Source: Pseudomonadota bacterium (GTDB taxonomy: Bacteria; Pseudomonadota; Gammaproteobacteria; Burkholderiales; Rhodocyclaceae). Taken from it: DNA of 64,000 nt. Below are positions 15,633 to 24,424 of this stretch, one piece after another; position 1 is the stretch's first letter; each line of letters opens with the position of its first letter. The stretch lies in assembly GCA_018261905.1 (NCBI GenBank), contig JAGTRU010000001.1, positions 124,001 to 188,000 of the forward strand, given 5' to 3'. Position numbers and translations under genes: made by a program. The notes under the pieces are model-generated. The model was not told where the DNA came from. It saw only the letters and a program-made list of their open reading frames with translations, and ran no database searches.

Positions 15633-16578
15633 GGCGTCCTGCCAAACTGGTGCGGCGGGCTTGCCGCGGCGCCGTTTCCTGCTCGCCGGCCTGGGGGCCG
15701 GGGCGTTCCTGTTGGGCGGCCGGGCCGGCGCCAAGGGCAAGGTTCTGCTGCCCGGCCCGAGCTACATGGGAGGACGGCTCGTGCAGCGGGTCAACGACAG
15801 CGGTCTGCCGGAGATGCGGGCCGACAATTTCGGTCCGCAGACCCTGTTCATCGCGCCGGTCGCCGTCGCCGTCAGCCCCTGGCGCGACATCTACATCGCC
15901 GATGCCGGGCTGTCGGCGCTCTTTCGTTACGATCCGATGCAGGACGCCATGTCCGTCGTGCGCGGCGTCCGGGTCACCCCGCAAACCCGGCTCGCCACCC
16001 TCGGCGATGGTTCGGTGATCGTCGCCAACGGCGGCGCGCAGCCGGCCAGCCGCTATTCGCGCAGCGGGCGTCTGCTGCAGACGCTGGATCCGCAACTCGG
16101 CTCGGCCTTCTATGACGAGGTCGTGGTCGAGGCGACGAGCGGTCGCTATTTCGGTCTGGATCGGATGCAGGGGCGGCTCGAGGAAATCATGCCGCACGGC
16201 GGCGGCGCCCAGGTCCTGCCGGCCGGCCTGGTGCCCGAACAGCCGATCGGCATGGCCATGGACGGCCCGTTGCTTTACGTGGCGGGGCGCACCTGCCGGT
16301 GCGTGGTGAGCATTGAGATGTTCGGCAGCCGGCAGATGAATGTCGTGGTCGAGGAGGCCGGCCTGGTTTCCGCCCTGGCCGCCGGCGACGGCTGGCTGGC
16401 GGTGGCCGATGGCGATGCGCGGGTGCTCCGCGTCTATCGCCAGGGCACGCTGCTGGCCGAGCCGCCGTTCGCTGAACTGGGTCTGGTCGAGGCGCGGGGC
16501 ATGGCCATCGCCAACCAGACGCTGTACATCGTCGATAGCGTCGGGCGGCGCCTGCTGACTTTCCGGATGCGCCCTTGA
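15598..16578 (+). CDS. Tat-type exported beta-propeller protein (NHL-like)
   Basis: A GTG start inside the end of the preceding cytochrome gene gives 326 residues. The leader PRRRFLLAGLGAGAFLLGG has the twin-arginine pattern RRxFL followed by a hydrophobic stretch, suggesting export of a folded or cofactor-bearing protein. The body contains propeller-like blades (AVAVSPWRDIYIADAGL, PIGMAMDGPLLYVAG, ARGMAIANQTLYIVDS) but fewer canonical NHL signatures than its neighbours. There is no CXXCH; a lone CRC occurs at about residue 239. It is one of three propellers in the run and overlaps the next by 4 nt. Partner binding during cytochrome assembly is inferred. Confidence 0.75.
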   Translation: MDTKLQDPDAGKASCQTGAAGLPRRRFLLAGLGAGAFLLGGRAGAKGKVLLPGPSYMGGRLVQRVNDSGLPEMRADNFGPQTLFIAPVAVAVSPWRDIYIADAGLSALFRYDPMQDAMSVVRGVRVTPQTRLATLGDGSVIVANGGAQPASRYSRSGRLLQTLDPQLGSAFYDEVVVEATSGRYFGLDRMQGRLEEIMPHGGGAQVLPAGLVPEQPIGMAMDGPLLYVAGRTCRCVVSIEMFGSRQMNVVVEEAGLVSALAAGDGWLAVADGDARVLRVYRQGTLLAEPPFAELGLVEARGMAIANQTLYIVDSVGRRLLTFRMRP

Positions 16579-17657
16579 GACTGCTCGCCATTCCCCTCGT
16601 GCTGGCCTTGCTCGGCGGCTGCGCCAGCGAGAAGCTGGTGCTCCGTTTCGACCCGGCGCGGGCCGCGACGGCGCAACGCATCTATTTTCCGCCGGTCAGC
16701 GACGGGGAAGTGCCGCGCTATGTCTATGTCGGCGAATTGCTCGGCGAACAGAATTTCGTGGCAGCTGAGGCGAAAAAGAAGAATGTCCTGGTCGAGGCGT
16801 TGAAGTGGGTCGCCGGCGTGCTCGATCTGCAAAACCCGGTCGAGTTGCAGCGTCCGCAATCGGGGACGGTCGATGAAAACGGCCGCATCCTGGTCACCGA
16901 TGTCAGCCGTGGTGCGGTCTTCGTTTTCGATCCGGACAAGGGCAGCCTTGAGGTCTGGGAATATGCCGAGGGCTACCGCCGCTTTGCCGCGCCGACCGGC
17001 ATCGCGCTCGGTCCGGCCGGCCGGGTGTTCGTCGCCGATGCCGACCTCAAGCAGGTCTTCGTCCTCGACCAGCAGGGCAACGGGCAGCGGCTGATCGGCC
17101 CGGGCGTGCTGGAGCGGCCGACCGGCCTGGCCTGGGATGCGAACGCCGCCTTGCTCTACGTGGCCGATACCCAGGCCCACCAGATCAAAGTCTTCGAGAT
17201 GACCGGACGGTTGGTCAGGAGTATCGGGCGGCGCGGCGAGGGGCCGGGCGAATTCAACTTTCCGACCTATCTGGCACTCAACAAGGGGCAGTTGATCGTC
17301 GCCGATACCATGAATGCCCGGGTTCAACTGATCACCCTGGACGACAGCGCTCCGCCGGTCATTCTCGGCGAGCGCGGTACCAAGGTCGGCAACTTCGTCC
17401 GGCCCAAGGGCGTGGCCAGCGATTCCGAGAACAATATCTATGTCGTCGAGTCCTATTACGATCATTTGCTGATTTTCGACAGTCAGGCGCGATTTCTGCT
17501 CCCGATCGGGGGAGCGGGCAAGGAGGCCGGGACCTTCTACCTGCCGGGCGGGGTTTGGGTGGATCGCGGGAATCGGGTATTTGTGGCGGATACGTTCAAT
17601 GGGCGGATTGCAGTGTTCCAGTTTCTCGGCGGGGGGGTAGAAAATGCTGGCGAGTAG
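16575..17657 (+). CDS. NHL-repeat beta-propeller lipoprotein
   Basis: The start is a TTG that overlaps the previous stop (TTGA). The 360-residue product has a short leader with lipobox LLGGC (Cys about residue 16). Repeated NHL blades follow, such as TGIALGPAGRVFVADADL, TGLAWDANAALLYVADTQ and KGVASDSENNIYVVESYY. It contains IGRRGEGPGEFNFP, nearly the phrase in the 6217 protein, so the two are paralogues. No haem site is present. The ends overlap both neighbours, so translation is coupled to the 11-haem cytochrome that follows; a role at its envelope location is likely. Confidence 0.85.
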   Translation: MRLLAIPLVLALLGGCASEKLVLRFDPARAATAQRIYFPPVSDGEVPRYVYVGELLGEQNFVAAEAKKKNVLVEALKWVAGVLDLQNPVELQRPQSGTVDENGRILVTDVSRGAVFVFDPDKGSLEVWEYAEGYRRFAAPTGIALGPAGRVFVADADLKQVFVLDQQGNGQRLIGPGVLERPTGLAWDANAALLYVADTQAHQIKVFEMTGRLVRSIGRRGEGPGEFNFPTYLALNKGQLIVADTMNARVQLITLDDSAPPVILGERGTKVGNFVRPKGVASDSENNIYVVESYYDHLLIFDSQARFLLPIGGAGKEAGTFYLPGGVWVDRGNRVFVADTFNGRIAVFQFLGGGVENAGE

Positions 17658-20400
17658 CCATTCCGGGCGGCGCCTGCTGCAGATCGGCGGGCTGTTCGCC
17701 ATCGTCATCCTGCTTAACTTGCGCTACGACCTGAGCCCGGTCGAGGCGGCGCGAATTTCCGACATTCGCGGCACCAAGCACAATCTTTCGGCCGCTGCCG
17801 ACGGTTCCGGCTATACCAGCCCGACGGCCGGCGCCGGCAACGTGCCGAGCCGCGATATCAAGGCGACCAGCGAAACGCAGGTCTGCGTCTTCTGCCATAC
17901 CCCGCACGGCGCCTCGAGCAGCGCCACGCCGCTGTGGAATCGCAAGGTGGCGGGTAACGGCTACACGCCGAGCTACATTCTGTACAACTCCAGTACCCTG
18001 GACGCCAACCAGGTCCAGGGTTCCCTCGATCAGCCGGGCGGCAGTTCGAAACTCTGCCTGTCCTGCCATGACGGCACGGTCGCGGTGGGCAACGTCAATG
18101 TCCTGAATGGCGTCAGTCCGACGCCGAATGCCCAGGGGACCAGTACCATCGCGACGACGGCGACGACCGGTGGCGGCACCTTCATGCCGACCGGGGCGGG
18201 GGCTAGTACCGGCTTTACCCGAAATCTGGGTGTCGACCTGACCAACGACCATCCGATTTCGGTGTCCTTCAACGATGCCCTGGCCAATCGCGATGGCGAA
18301 CTGCGCACGCCGAGCGCCAACCCGACGCTGATCGGGGTGCGCAGTGCCAGCAACAAACCGAAACTGAAACTGGAAAACACCGGGACGCCGGGCGCCAATC
18401 AGGCGCAGGTGCAGTGTGCGACCTGTCACGATCCCCATCTTCGGGAAACCAATGCGGCCACCGTCGGCAACCAGAAGTTCCTCCGCCTGAATCGATTCCA
18501 GCATCAGGACCCGCCCAGCAGCAGCGGCTTCAATACCACCGACAACAGCGGCGACATCATCTGTCTGGCCTGTCACGACAAGGGCGGCAGCGCCTGGGGC
18601 TTCTCCGCCCATGCCAATTCCCTGGTCGCCGACGAGCTCTATAGCAACGGACACGCCGACCGCCGCGAATTTCCGCGCAATCTGCCGGTCTGGCAGGCGG
18701 CCTGCCTGAACTGCCACGACACCCATTCGGTGGCCGGGTCGCGGCGCCTGCTGCGCGAAGGAACCAACGAGGGGACGTCGACGGCGGCGGCTGCCAAGCC
18801 GGGCGGCGCCAACACGGCGGCGCTCGAGGAGACCTGCTATCAGTGCCACGATGGCGGCGGCAACGGAACCTTGCAGACGACCACCGCTGTGCCCAATATC
18901 AAAAGCGATTTCGCCCTCGCCCGGCATATGCCGATCACCAACACGGCTCAGGCAAATTCGCCCGAGAGCCACGATATCAACGCGAGTTTCAGCAGCGACG
19001 CGGCGTTCATCGACTGCTCGACGGCCGGCACCCGATGCGGCAAGGACCTGATCGAACCGCGCAGCAAGCTGGGCGTCGCCAACCTGACCAACCGCCATGT
19101 CGAATGCACCGATTGCCACAATCCGCATCGCGTCATCCGCGCCCAGAACGGCCTGCCCGGGGCGCTGACCTCGGCCAATACCCGTGACACGGTGGCCGGC
19201 CGCACGACCGGCGGCGGCGCCCACCAGCATACCAATGCCGCCGGCTACACCCACAGCAATGCCATCTCCGGCGTGCTGCGGGGTTCCTGGGGCATCGAGC
19301 CGAATTACGGGGCGGCTTCCTTCCACAGCCTGCCGACCGGCTATACCGTCAAACGGGGCGACCCCGGCGTCAATACCAGCACCCTGGCCAGCCAACCCTA
19401 TGTCACCCGCGAATACCAGATCTGCCTGAAGTGTCACTCCGATTACGGTTACAGCGACAACAACAGCTATCCCAATGGCAATCGACCGCCGCTCACGGTG
19501 TCCGGCGGTACGCCGAGCGGCACCAACGGCCTGACCATCTATACCAACCAGGCCAAGGAATTCCAGGCGCCGGCCAGCCATGCCGCCGAGCCGCTGCAAC
19601 TGGGGACCGACGCCGGCACGGCGGATACCAATTTCAATGCCAATAATCACCGTTCCTGGCATCCGGTCATCGCCGCCACCGGGCGCAGCACGGCCAGTCG
19701 GGGGATGACCGGAAATCCCTGGCTGACCCCGTGGAGCAACGCGGTCGGCACGCAGACCATGTATTGCACGGATTGTCACGGCTCGGCGGTGAGCACCGCC
19801 AAGTCGGTCATTCCCGATGGCAGCAACGCCTGGGGGCCGCACGGTTCGAGCAATAATTTCATCCTCAAGGGGGTATGGAGCAACGGCATGGGGGCAACCG
19901 GCCGGGACAGCGGCGAAACGGCCAATCTGTTGTGCTTCAAGTGCCATGACTCGAGCAATTACACGACGCGGAGCGATACCGGGCGCAAGTCCGGGTTCTA
20001 TGGCGGCGGCAAGGGGAATCTGCACAACTACCATGTCGACCGCATCCAGAAACTCAATTGCACCTGGTGTCACGTCGCCGTGCCACACGGCTGGAAGAAC
20101 AAGGCGCTGCTGGTCAATCTCAACGACGTCGGCGAAGAGGCCGGGCAGGGCGTCGGCAGCAGCAAGGAAGTGGCGATCAACGGCAACGGCTCGTATTACA
20201 AGAAAGAGCCCTATTACCTCTACGCCAAGCTCAAGGTCAGCACCTTTGCCGCCAGTGGTAACTGGGCCGACACCAACTGCGGTTCGCGCAGCAAGAGCGG
20301 GGCCAATCTGATCGTCAGTACCGATGGCGCCAGCGCCGGCAATACCACCGGTACCGGCAAGAACTGGATGACCAGTACCTGCAGCGGGCCGACCAATTGA
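17644..20400 (+). CDS. large secreted cytochrome c with eleven haem-binding sites
   Basis: This 918-residue protein starts 14 nt before the previous stop and has an N-terminal hydrophobic segment (GGLFAIVILLNLRY). Eleven CXXCH sites are visible: CVFCH, CLSCH, CATCH, CLACH, CLNCH, CYQCH, CTDCH, CLKCH, CTDCH, CFKCH and CTWCH. The first part (ISDIRGTKHNLS, CVFCHTPHG, CLSCHDGT, LTNDHP, CATCHDPH) is the same tetrahaem module as the 7589 protein. The remaining seven haems form a long extension rich in Asn, Thr, Ser and Gly, and two non-haem cysteines lie near the C-terminus. Such composition fits an outer-surface terminal cytochrome. It could alternatively fill the 9625 barrel. Haem count is directly read; location is inferred. 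Confidence 0.85.
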   Translation: MLASSHSGRRLLQIGGLFAIVILLNLRYDLSPVEAARISDIRGTKHNLSAAADGSGYTSPTAGAGNVPSRDIKATSETQVCVFCHTPHGASSSATPLWNRKVAGNGYTPSYILYNSSTLDANQVQGSLDQPGGSSKLCLSCHDGTVAVGNVNVLNGVSPTPNAQGTSTIATTATTGGGTFMPTGAGASTGFTRNLGVDLTNDHPISVSFNDALANRDGELRTPSANPTLIGVRSASNKPKLKLENTGTPGANQAQVQCATCHDPHLRETNAATVGNQKFLRLNRFQHQDPPSSSGFNTTDNSGDIICLACHDKGGSAWGFSAHANSLVADELYSNGHADRREFPRNLPVWQAACLNCHDTHSVAGSRRLLREGTNEGTSTAAAAKPGGANTAALEETCYQCHDGGGNGTLQTTTAVPNIKSDFALARHMPITNTAQANSPESHDINASFSSDAAFIDCSTAGTRCGKDLIEPRSKLGVANLTNRHVECTDCHNPHRVIRAQNGLPGALTSANTRDTVAGRTTGGGAHQHTNAAGYTHSNAISGVLRGSWGIEPNYGAASFHSLPTGYTVKRGDPGVNTSTLASQPYVTREYQICLKCHSDYGYSDNNSYPNGNRPPLTVSGGTPSGTNGLTIYTNQAKEFQAPASHAAEPLQLGTDAGTADTNFNANNHRSWHPVIAATGRSTASRGMTGNPWLTPWSNAVGTQTMYCTDCHGSAVSTAKSVIPDGSNAWGPHGSSNNFILKGVWSNGMGATGRDSGETANLLCFKCHDSSNYTTRSDTGRKSGFYGGGKGNLHNYHVDRIQKLNCTWCHVAVPHGWKNKALLVNLNDVGEEAGQGVGSSKEVAINGNGSYYKKEPYYLYAKLKVSTFAASGNWADTNCGSRSKSGANLIVSTDGASAGNTTGTGKNWMTSTCSGPTN

Positions 20401-21380
20401 AACCGCTAATGCTCCGGGCCGGCTCGGCCCTCGCTTCGCTGCGGCTGACCCTGGGCGTTTTTATCTTTCTCGGGCTGAGCATCATGCTGGCCTATTTCAA
20501 CGAGGTCCGTACCAGTCCCTGGCTGGTCTTGTCCCTCTCCATGCTGGCCATCAATCTGCTGGCGGCGATCGCGACCAATCAGCATTTTCGCCGGCAACTG
20601 CCCCTGATGTGTTTTCACCTGGCCTTGCTGGCCATCGTGCTGTTGATCGCCCTCGGTCGCCTGACCTATTTCAAGGGCCGGGCCGAGGTCGTCGATGGCG
20701 AGGAATTCACCGGCCAGTTCGTCGATACCGAGGCCGGCCCCTGGCACCCGCTGGGGGCCGCGGAGGCCCGGTTCACCAACCTGGGAACGCGCATCGTCTA
20801 TGCGCCGGGACCGGTCCGCCTGGGCACCGAAAACCATGTCGCCTGGGTCGACGAAAACGGTGTCTTGCAGCGGGCGGTGATTGGCGACCACAACCCGCTG
20901 ATCCGCCATCATTACCGCTTCTATGCCAACTGGAACAAGGGTTTCGCGTTGATGTTCGGCTGGCAGCCGAAGCAGGGCGCGCCGCTGCTCGGCTCGGTCA
21001 ACCTCCCCAGCTACCCGGCCAATGCCCTGCAACAGGCCCGCCAATGGTCCTTGCCGGGCAACGCCGAACCGATCTGGGCGGCGCTCCACTTCGACGACCA
21101 GCCGGTGCCCGAAGCCGGCGGCGAGTTCCACCTGCCGGAGCACTATACGGTGGTGGTTCGCCAGGGGAGCCAGCGCTGGGAGTTGGCGGGCGAGCCGGGG
21201 ACTGGCGATATCGAGTTGCCCGGCGGTCGTTTGAGTTACCTTGGGCTGCGCACCTGGATGGGCTATCAGGTGGCCTGGGATCGAACCATGCCCTGGCTGC
21301 TGGCGGCATCGCTGACGGCGGTGCTGGCCCTGGCCTGGCATTTTTGGCAAAAATTTTCCGGCCGCTCGTGGAATGCCTGA
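20397..21380 (+). CDS. resB: ResB/CcsB-like cytochrome c biogenesis membrane protein
   Basis: A TTG start overlaps the previous stop. The 327-residue protein has three N-terminal membrane helices (about residues 15-30, 42-60, 70-88), a large periplasmic region and a C-terminal helix near 295-315, which is the ResB/Ccs1 plan. ResB and ResC together form the System II synthase that carries haem across the membrane and attaches it to CXXCH cysteines. It is shorter than many ResB proteins, which often exceed 400 residues. Its place directly behind the 11-haem gene, with ResC following, implies a synthase dedicated to these cytochromes. Confidence 0.8.
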   Translation: MKPLMLRAGSALASLRLTLGVFIFLGLSIMLAYFNEVRTSPWLVLSLSMLAINLLAAIATNQHFRRQLPLMCFHLALLAIVLLIALGRLTYFKGRAEVVDGEEFTGQFVDTEAGPWHPLGAAEARFTNLGTRIVYAPGPVRLGTENHVAWVDENGVLQRAVIGDHNPLIRHHYRFYANWNKGFALMFGWQPKQGAPLLGSVNLPSYPANALQQARQWSLPGNAEPIWAALHFDDQPVPEAGGEFHLPEHYTVVVRQGSQRWELAGEPGTGDIELPGGRLSYLGLRTWMGYQVAWDRTMPWLLAASLTAVLALAWHFWQKFSGRSWNA

Positions 21381-21409
21381 GCGGAACGAGCTTAAACGAG
21401 GAGTCGGGT

Positions 21410-22228
21410 TTGGATCTGATCGGTGAGTTGAGGGTTCTTTGGGTCGCTGTCATCGCCTACGTGCTGGCCGGCAGTATCGCGATCATCGGCGTCCTTTTGA
21501 AAAAGCGCCCGGAACGAACCGTTCTCGGACTCATGGCGCTCGGCCTGGTCTGCCATACGGCGGCCATCGCCCTGCGCTGGCAGCGCCTCGAGCATGGCCC
21601 CTTCGTCACCATGTTCGAGATCCTGTCGAGCAATGTCTGGAGCCTGATGCTGGCCTTCGCGATCGCCTATTGGCGGTTGCCGGCGATCCGCCCGGTGGCG
21701 GCCATCGTCATGCCCATCCTGTTTACCATGATGGGCTGGCTGATGACGGTCAGCCCGGGCGAAACGCATTTGCCGCCGACGTACCACACCGTCTGGCTCT
21801 TCATCCACATCGGCTTCGGCAAGGTTTTCCTCGGGGCGACGCTGGTCGCCGTCGGCCTCTCCGGGGTCATCCTGGTGCGTCGCGAGGGGAGTAGCGAAGG
21901 GCGTTTCAGCCGCCTGCCGGAGAGTGATCGGCTGAGCGAGCTGTCCTATCGCTGCATGGCCATCGGTTTCGTTTTCGAAACCCTGATGTTGATCGCCGGT
22001 GCCATCTGGGCGCAGGATGCCTGGGGCCGCTACTGGGACTGGGATCCGCTGGAAACCTGGGCCTTCATTACCTGGCTGATCGTCGGCATTTCGCTGCATG
22101 CCCGGCTCACCTTCAATCTCTCGCCGCGCCTTGGGGCCTGGCTGGTGCTCGGGGTCTTCGTCGCCGCCTTCCTGACCTTTTTCGGCGTGCCCTTCGTTTC
22201 CAATACACCGCATCAGGGAGCCGTCTGA
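21410..22228 (+). CDS. ccsA: ResC/CcsA cytochrome c synthase membrane subunit
   Basis: I choose TTG 21410, with GAGGAG about 9 nt upstream, giving 272 residues. The frame is open further upstream but overlaps resB. The protein is polytopic and carries the tryptophan-rich WWD-type segment WGRYWDWDPLETWAFITW at about residues 205-222. Flanking histidines (FIHIG near 133, ISLHAR near 230) are where haem-ligand His residues are expected. CcsA handles and presents haem to apocytochromes at the periplasmic face. Together with the ResB-like gene before it, it makes a complete System II pair within the cytochrome run. Confidence 0.88.
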   Translation: MDLIGELRVLWVAVIAYVLAGSIAIIGVLLKKRPERTVLGLMALGLVCHTAAIALRWQRLEHGPFVTMFEILSSNVWSLMLAFAIAYWRLPAIRPVAAIVMPILFTMMGWLMTVSPGETHLPPTYHTVWLFIHIGFGKVFLGATLVAVGLSGVILVRREGSSEGRFSRLPESDRLSELSYRCMAIGFVFETLMLIAGAIWAQDAWGRYWDWDPLETWAFITWLIVGISLHARLTFNLSPRLGAWLVLGVFVAAFLTFFGVPFVSNTPHQGAV

Positions 22229-22229
22229 A

Positions 22230-23624
22230 TTGTCGTCGTCCGGCCTACTTATTCCCAAATTAAGCCGCTCGCTCGCCGTCCAGCCCCGCGCGGCGGGGCT
22301 CGCCGTGCCGGCTGACGCGGCGGCCCGCTTGCCGCTCGAGTGGTGGCTGCTGGCGCTGCTGGCGCTCGGGGCGTCGACGGTTTGTGCCGTGATTTTGATC
22401 GTCGCGCGCCTCCCGTCGCTCGCTCTGGGGCCGGGCGTTTTCCGCACGGCGCTGGTCCTCCACGTCGATCTGGCCGTCCTCGTCTGGTTCCTGGCGGTCG
22501 CCGCCGGGCTATGGAACGTCGCCGCGCCGCGCCATGGTCGGCGCGCCCTGGCGATTTCGCGCGGCGGGGCCGGGCTGGCCGGCGGCGGGGTCGCCGCCAT
22601 GCTGCTGGCACCGTTGCTCGGCGAACCGCGGCCGATCCTCGCCAACTATGTTCCGCTACTCGATGGCTGGCTGTTCTTCTTCGGCCTGGCGGTCTTCCTG
22701 GGTGGCGTTTGCCTGGCCGCCGGCGCGGCTGGCGCGGCAGTGGCCGGGCGGCGGGGCGAGCCCGGGCTGGCCGCCCCGTGGCAGCGGGCGGTGGGCGCGG
22801 CGGGGCTGGCATTCGGCCTGGCCGTCGCCGTCTTCCTGCTGGCCCAGGCCGGGGCCGGGCCGGCGGTGACGTTGGAGGAGCGGCTGTGGGGTGGCGGCCA
22901 CGTCCTGCAGATCGTGCATAGCCTGATGCTGATGGGCGCCTGGTTGTACCTGGGCGCCCCGGCCCTGCAGCAGCTCGCCGTCGGGCACCGCCTGGTGAGC
23001 GGCCTGATCGCTCTCGAGTTGCTCGCCGCGCTGGCCGATCTGGCGCTCAGCCTGGTCTTTCCGGTCGATAGTCCGGAGTACCGCCAGGGATTCACCGAGG
23101 TCATGCGTTGGGCGAGCTGGCCGGCCCCGGTCTGTCTCGCCCTCGGCCTGCTGGTCGGCTACCGCCGGCTGGCGCGGACGGTCGGCTGGCGGCTGGGCGA
23201 TGTTTACGTGGTCGCTTCGATCGCCTTGTTCGGGCTCGGCTGCCTGGTCGGAGCGGGAATTCGCGGCGAAACGACGGCGGTGCCGGCGCACTACCATGGC
23301 ACGGTCGGCGCCGTGACGCTGGCCTACATGGTCTGGGCGCGCTGCTGGCTGGAGCGCCTGGCGCTGCCCCTGGGCGGCTGCCGGCTGTGGCGCTGGCAGC
23401 CGCTCATCTACGGCGCCGGGATTGCCCTGATGGTGCTCGGCCTGGCCTGGGCCGGCGGACTCGGGGTGCCGCGCAAGGCGCCGCAACTGGAGGCCCTGGC
23501 AAGCGGCCCGCCGCCCTATCTGGCGATGAGCCTGGCCGGCCTCGGTGGCCTGCTGGCGACAGCCGGCTCCGGCCTGTTTGTCATCTCGATCCTGGGCGCG
23601 ATCAGGAAGAAGCGGAAGGCATAG
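22230..23624 (+). CDS. haem-copper-oxidase subunit I-like polytopic membrane protein
   Basis: TTG 22230 directly follows the ccsA stop. The 464-residue product is almost wholly membrane helices, about twelve. Histidines occur in places resembling subunit I: LVLHVDLAVLVWF (H78), WGGGHVLQIVH (H224, H230) and VPAHYHGTVG (H354, H356, an HxH pair). The His-His pair that completes CuB in helix VII of true oxidases was not seen; the corresponding stretch reads VMRWASWPAPV. It may be a haem-only member of the superfamily that handles quinol or NO, or serve in haem transfer for the adjacent synthase. No subunit II or III gene is nearby. Family membership is a visual judgement. Confidence 0.65.
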   Translation: MSSSGLLIPKLSRSLAVQPRAAGLAVPADAAARLPLEWWLLALLALGASTVCAVILIVARLPSLALGPGVFRTALVLHVDLAVLVWFLAVAAGLWNVAAPRHGRRALAISRGGAGLAGGGVAAMLLAPLLGEPRPILANYVPLLDGWLFFFGLAVFLGGVCLAAGAAGAAVAGRRGEPGLAAPWQRAVGAAGLAFGLAVAVFLLAQAGAGPAVTLEERLWGGGHVLQIVHSLMLMGAWLYLGAPALQQLAVGHRLVSGLIALELLAALADLALSLVFPVDSPEYRQGFTEVMRWASWPAPVCLALGLLVGYRRLARTVGWRLGDVYVVASIALFGLGCLVGAGIRGETTAVPAHYHGTVGAVTLAYMVWARCWLERLALPLGGCRLWRWQPLIYGAGIALMVLGLAWAGGLGVPRKAPQLEALASGPPPYLAMSLAGLGGLLATAGSGLFVISILGAIRKKRKA

Positions 23625-24236
23625 ATGAATCATCAAACGTCCCCCCCGGCGGTGGCCGGCCAGATCGCTGCCGAGCGCGGCCGGCTCCTGTTGCTGGCCG
23701 GCATGGTGCTGATCCTCGCCGGCGGGCTCTATTTCGGGTGGGAAAATTCGCCGTTGAGCGGTCGTCTGCAGCCGCAGCAGCATGTCGAGACAAAGCTCAA
23801 GGAAGAATTGGCGCAGCGCTTTCGCCAGGGGGTAGCGCAACTTAGCGGCAAACAGTACGCCGCGGCCCTGGCGTCCTTTCAACGGGTGCTCGCCTTGGCC
23901 CCGGAAATGCCCGAGGCGCATGTCAATATCGGCTATGCCTGGCTCGGCCTGGGGAATTTCCGGGCGGCGGCCGATGCCTTCGATACGGCGACCACTCTGC
24001 GCCCGGGGCAATTGAACGCCTATTACGGTTTGGCCGAGGCCCTGCAGGGGCTGGGCGACGGGCCGGGGGCGCTGCAGGCCATGGAAACCTACCTGCACCG
24101 CAGTCCGCCAGCCGATCCGTTTCGCCGCAAGGCGGAAGCGGCGGCCTGGGAGTTGCGGGCCGCCCTGGAAGAGCAGCGGCCGCCACCGCCGACGGGCGCC
24201 GTCCCGCATCGGCGGGGCAAGGGCGCGGCGGAATAG
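23625..24236 (+). CDS. membrane-anchored TPR protein
   Basis: The ATG at 23625 follows the previous stop immediately. The 203-residue product has one helix at about residues 20-38, then periplasmic TPR repeats (FRQGVAQLSGKQYAAALASF, AHVNIGYAWLGLGNFRAAAD, NAYYGLAEALQGLGDGPGAL) and a basic Pro-rich tail. The plan resembles NrfG and the TPR part of CcmI, which hold apocytochrome chains for haem attachment. As the last gene before the ccm promoter and next to the ResBC pair, it may be an apocytochrome chaperone for that synthase. This is inferred from context. Confidence 0.8.
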   Translation: MNHQTSPPAVAGQIAAERGRLLLLAGMVLILAGGLYFGWENSPLSGRLQPQQHVETKLKEELAQRFRQGVAQLSGKQYAAALASFQRVLALAPEMPEAHVNIGYAWLGLGNFRAAADAFDTATTLRPGQLNAYYGLAEALQGLGDGPGALQAMETYLHRSPPADPFRRKAEAAAWELRAALEEQRPPPPTGAVPHRRGKGAAE

Positions 24237-24256
24237 CCTGGAGCCGCGGCCGACCT

Positions 24257-24272
24257 TTCCCGAAATCGGGAA
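24257..24272. promoter_or_regulatory. TTCCCG-N4-CGGGAA dyad upstream of the ccmF promoter
   Basis: TTCCCGAAATCGGGAA is a 16-bp dyad with 7-bp arms. It matches the 7386 site exactly at its twelve fixed bases and lies about 105 bp upstream of the sigma-54 -24 element, in the usual range for an NtrC-type activator site. Confidence 0.55.
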
Positions 24273-24376
24273 TCGACCGCTGGATTTGAGAATCGCCAAG
24301 GCCGAAAAGGGCGGGGACGGCGGCGAAATTTTCGGCGTTTCTCCCAGGGCCGGCGGCACGATTGCCGGGTGAAGTC

Positions 24377-24392
24377 TGGAACTGATCTTGCT
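24377..24392 (+). promoter_or_regulatory. sigma-54 promoter of the ccmFGHI operon
   Basis: TGGAACT-GATC-TTGCT has a perfect -12 element and two deviations in the -24 element, with 10-nt GG-GC spacing. The predicted start near 24404 leaves a 21-nt leader containing GGAG before the ccmF ATG. Confidence 0.65.
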
Positions 24393-24424
24393 ATGGAATA
24401 GCGGATACTACTCGGAGCTCTTCC

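Noticed and set aside
17596..20088. Minus-strand open frame of 830 codons opposite the 11-haem gene
   Set aside because: The plus strand shows eleven ordered CXXCH sites; the minus product is Gly/Ala/Ile/Arg-rich with no features.
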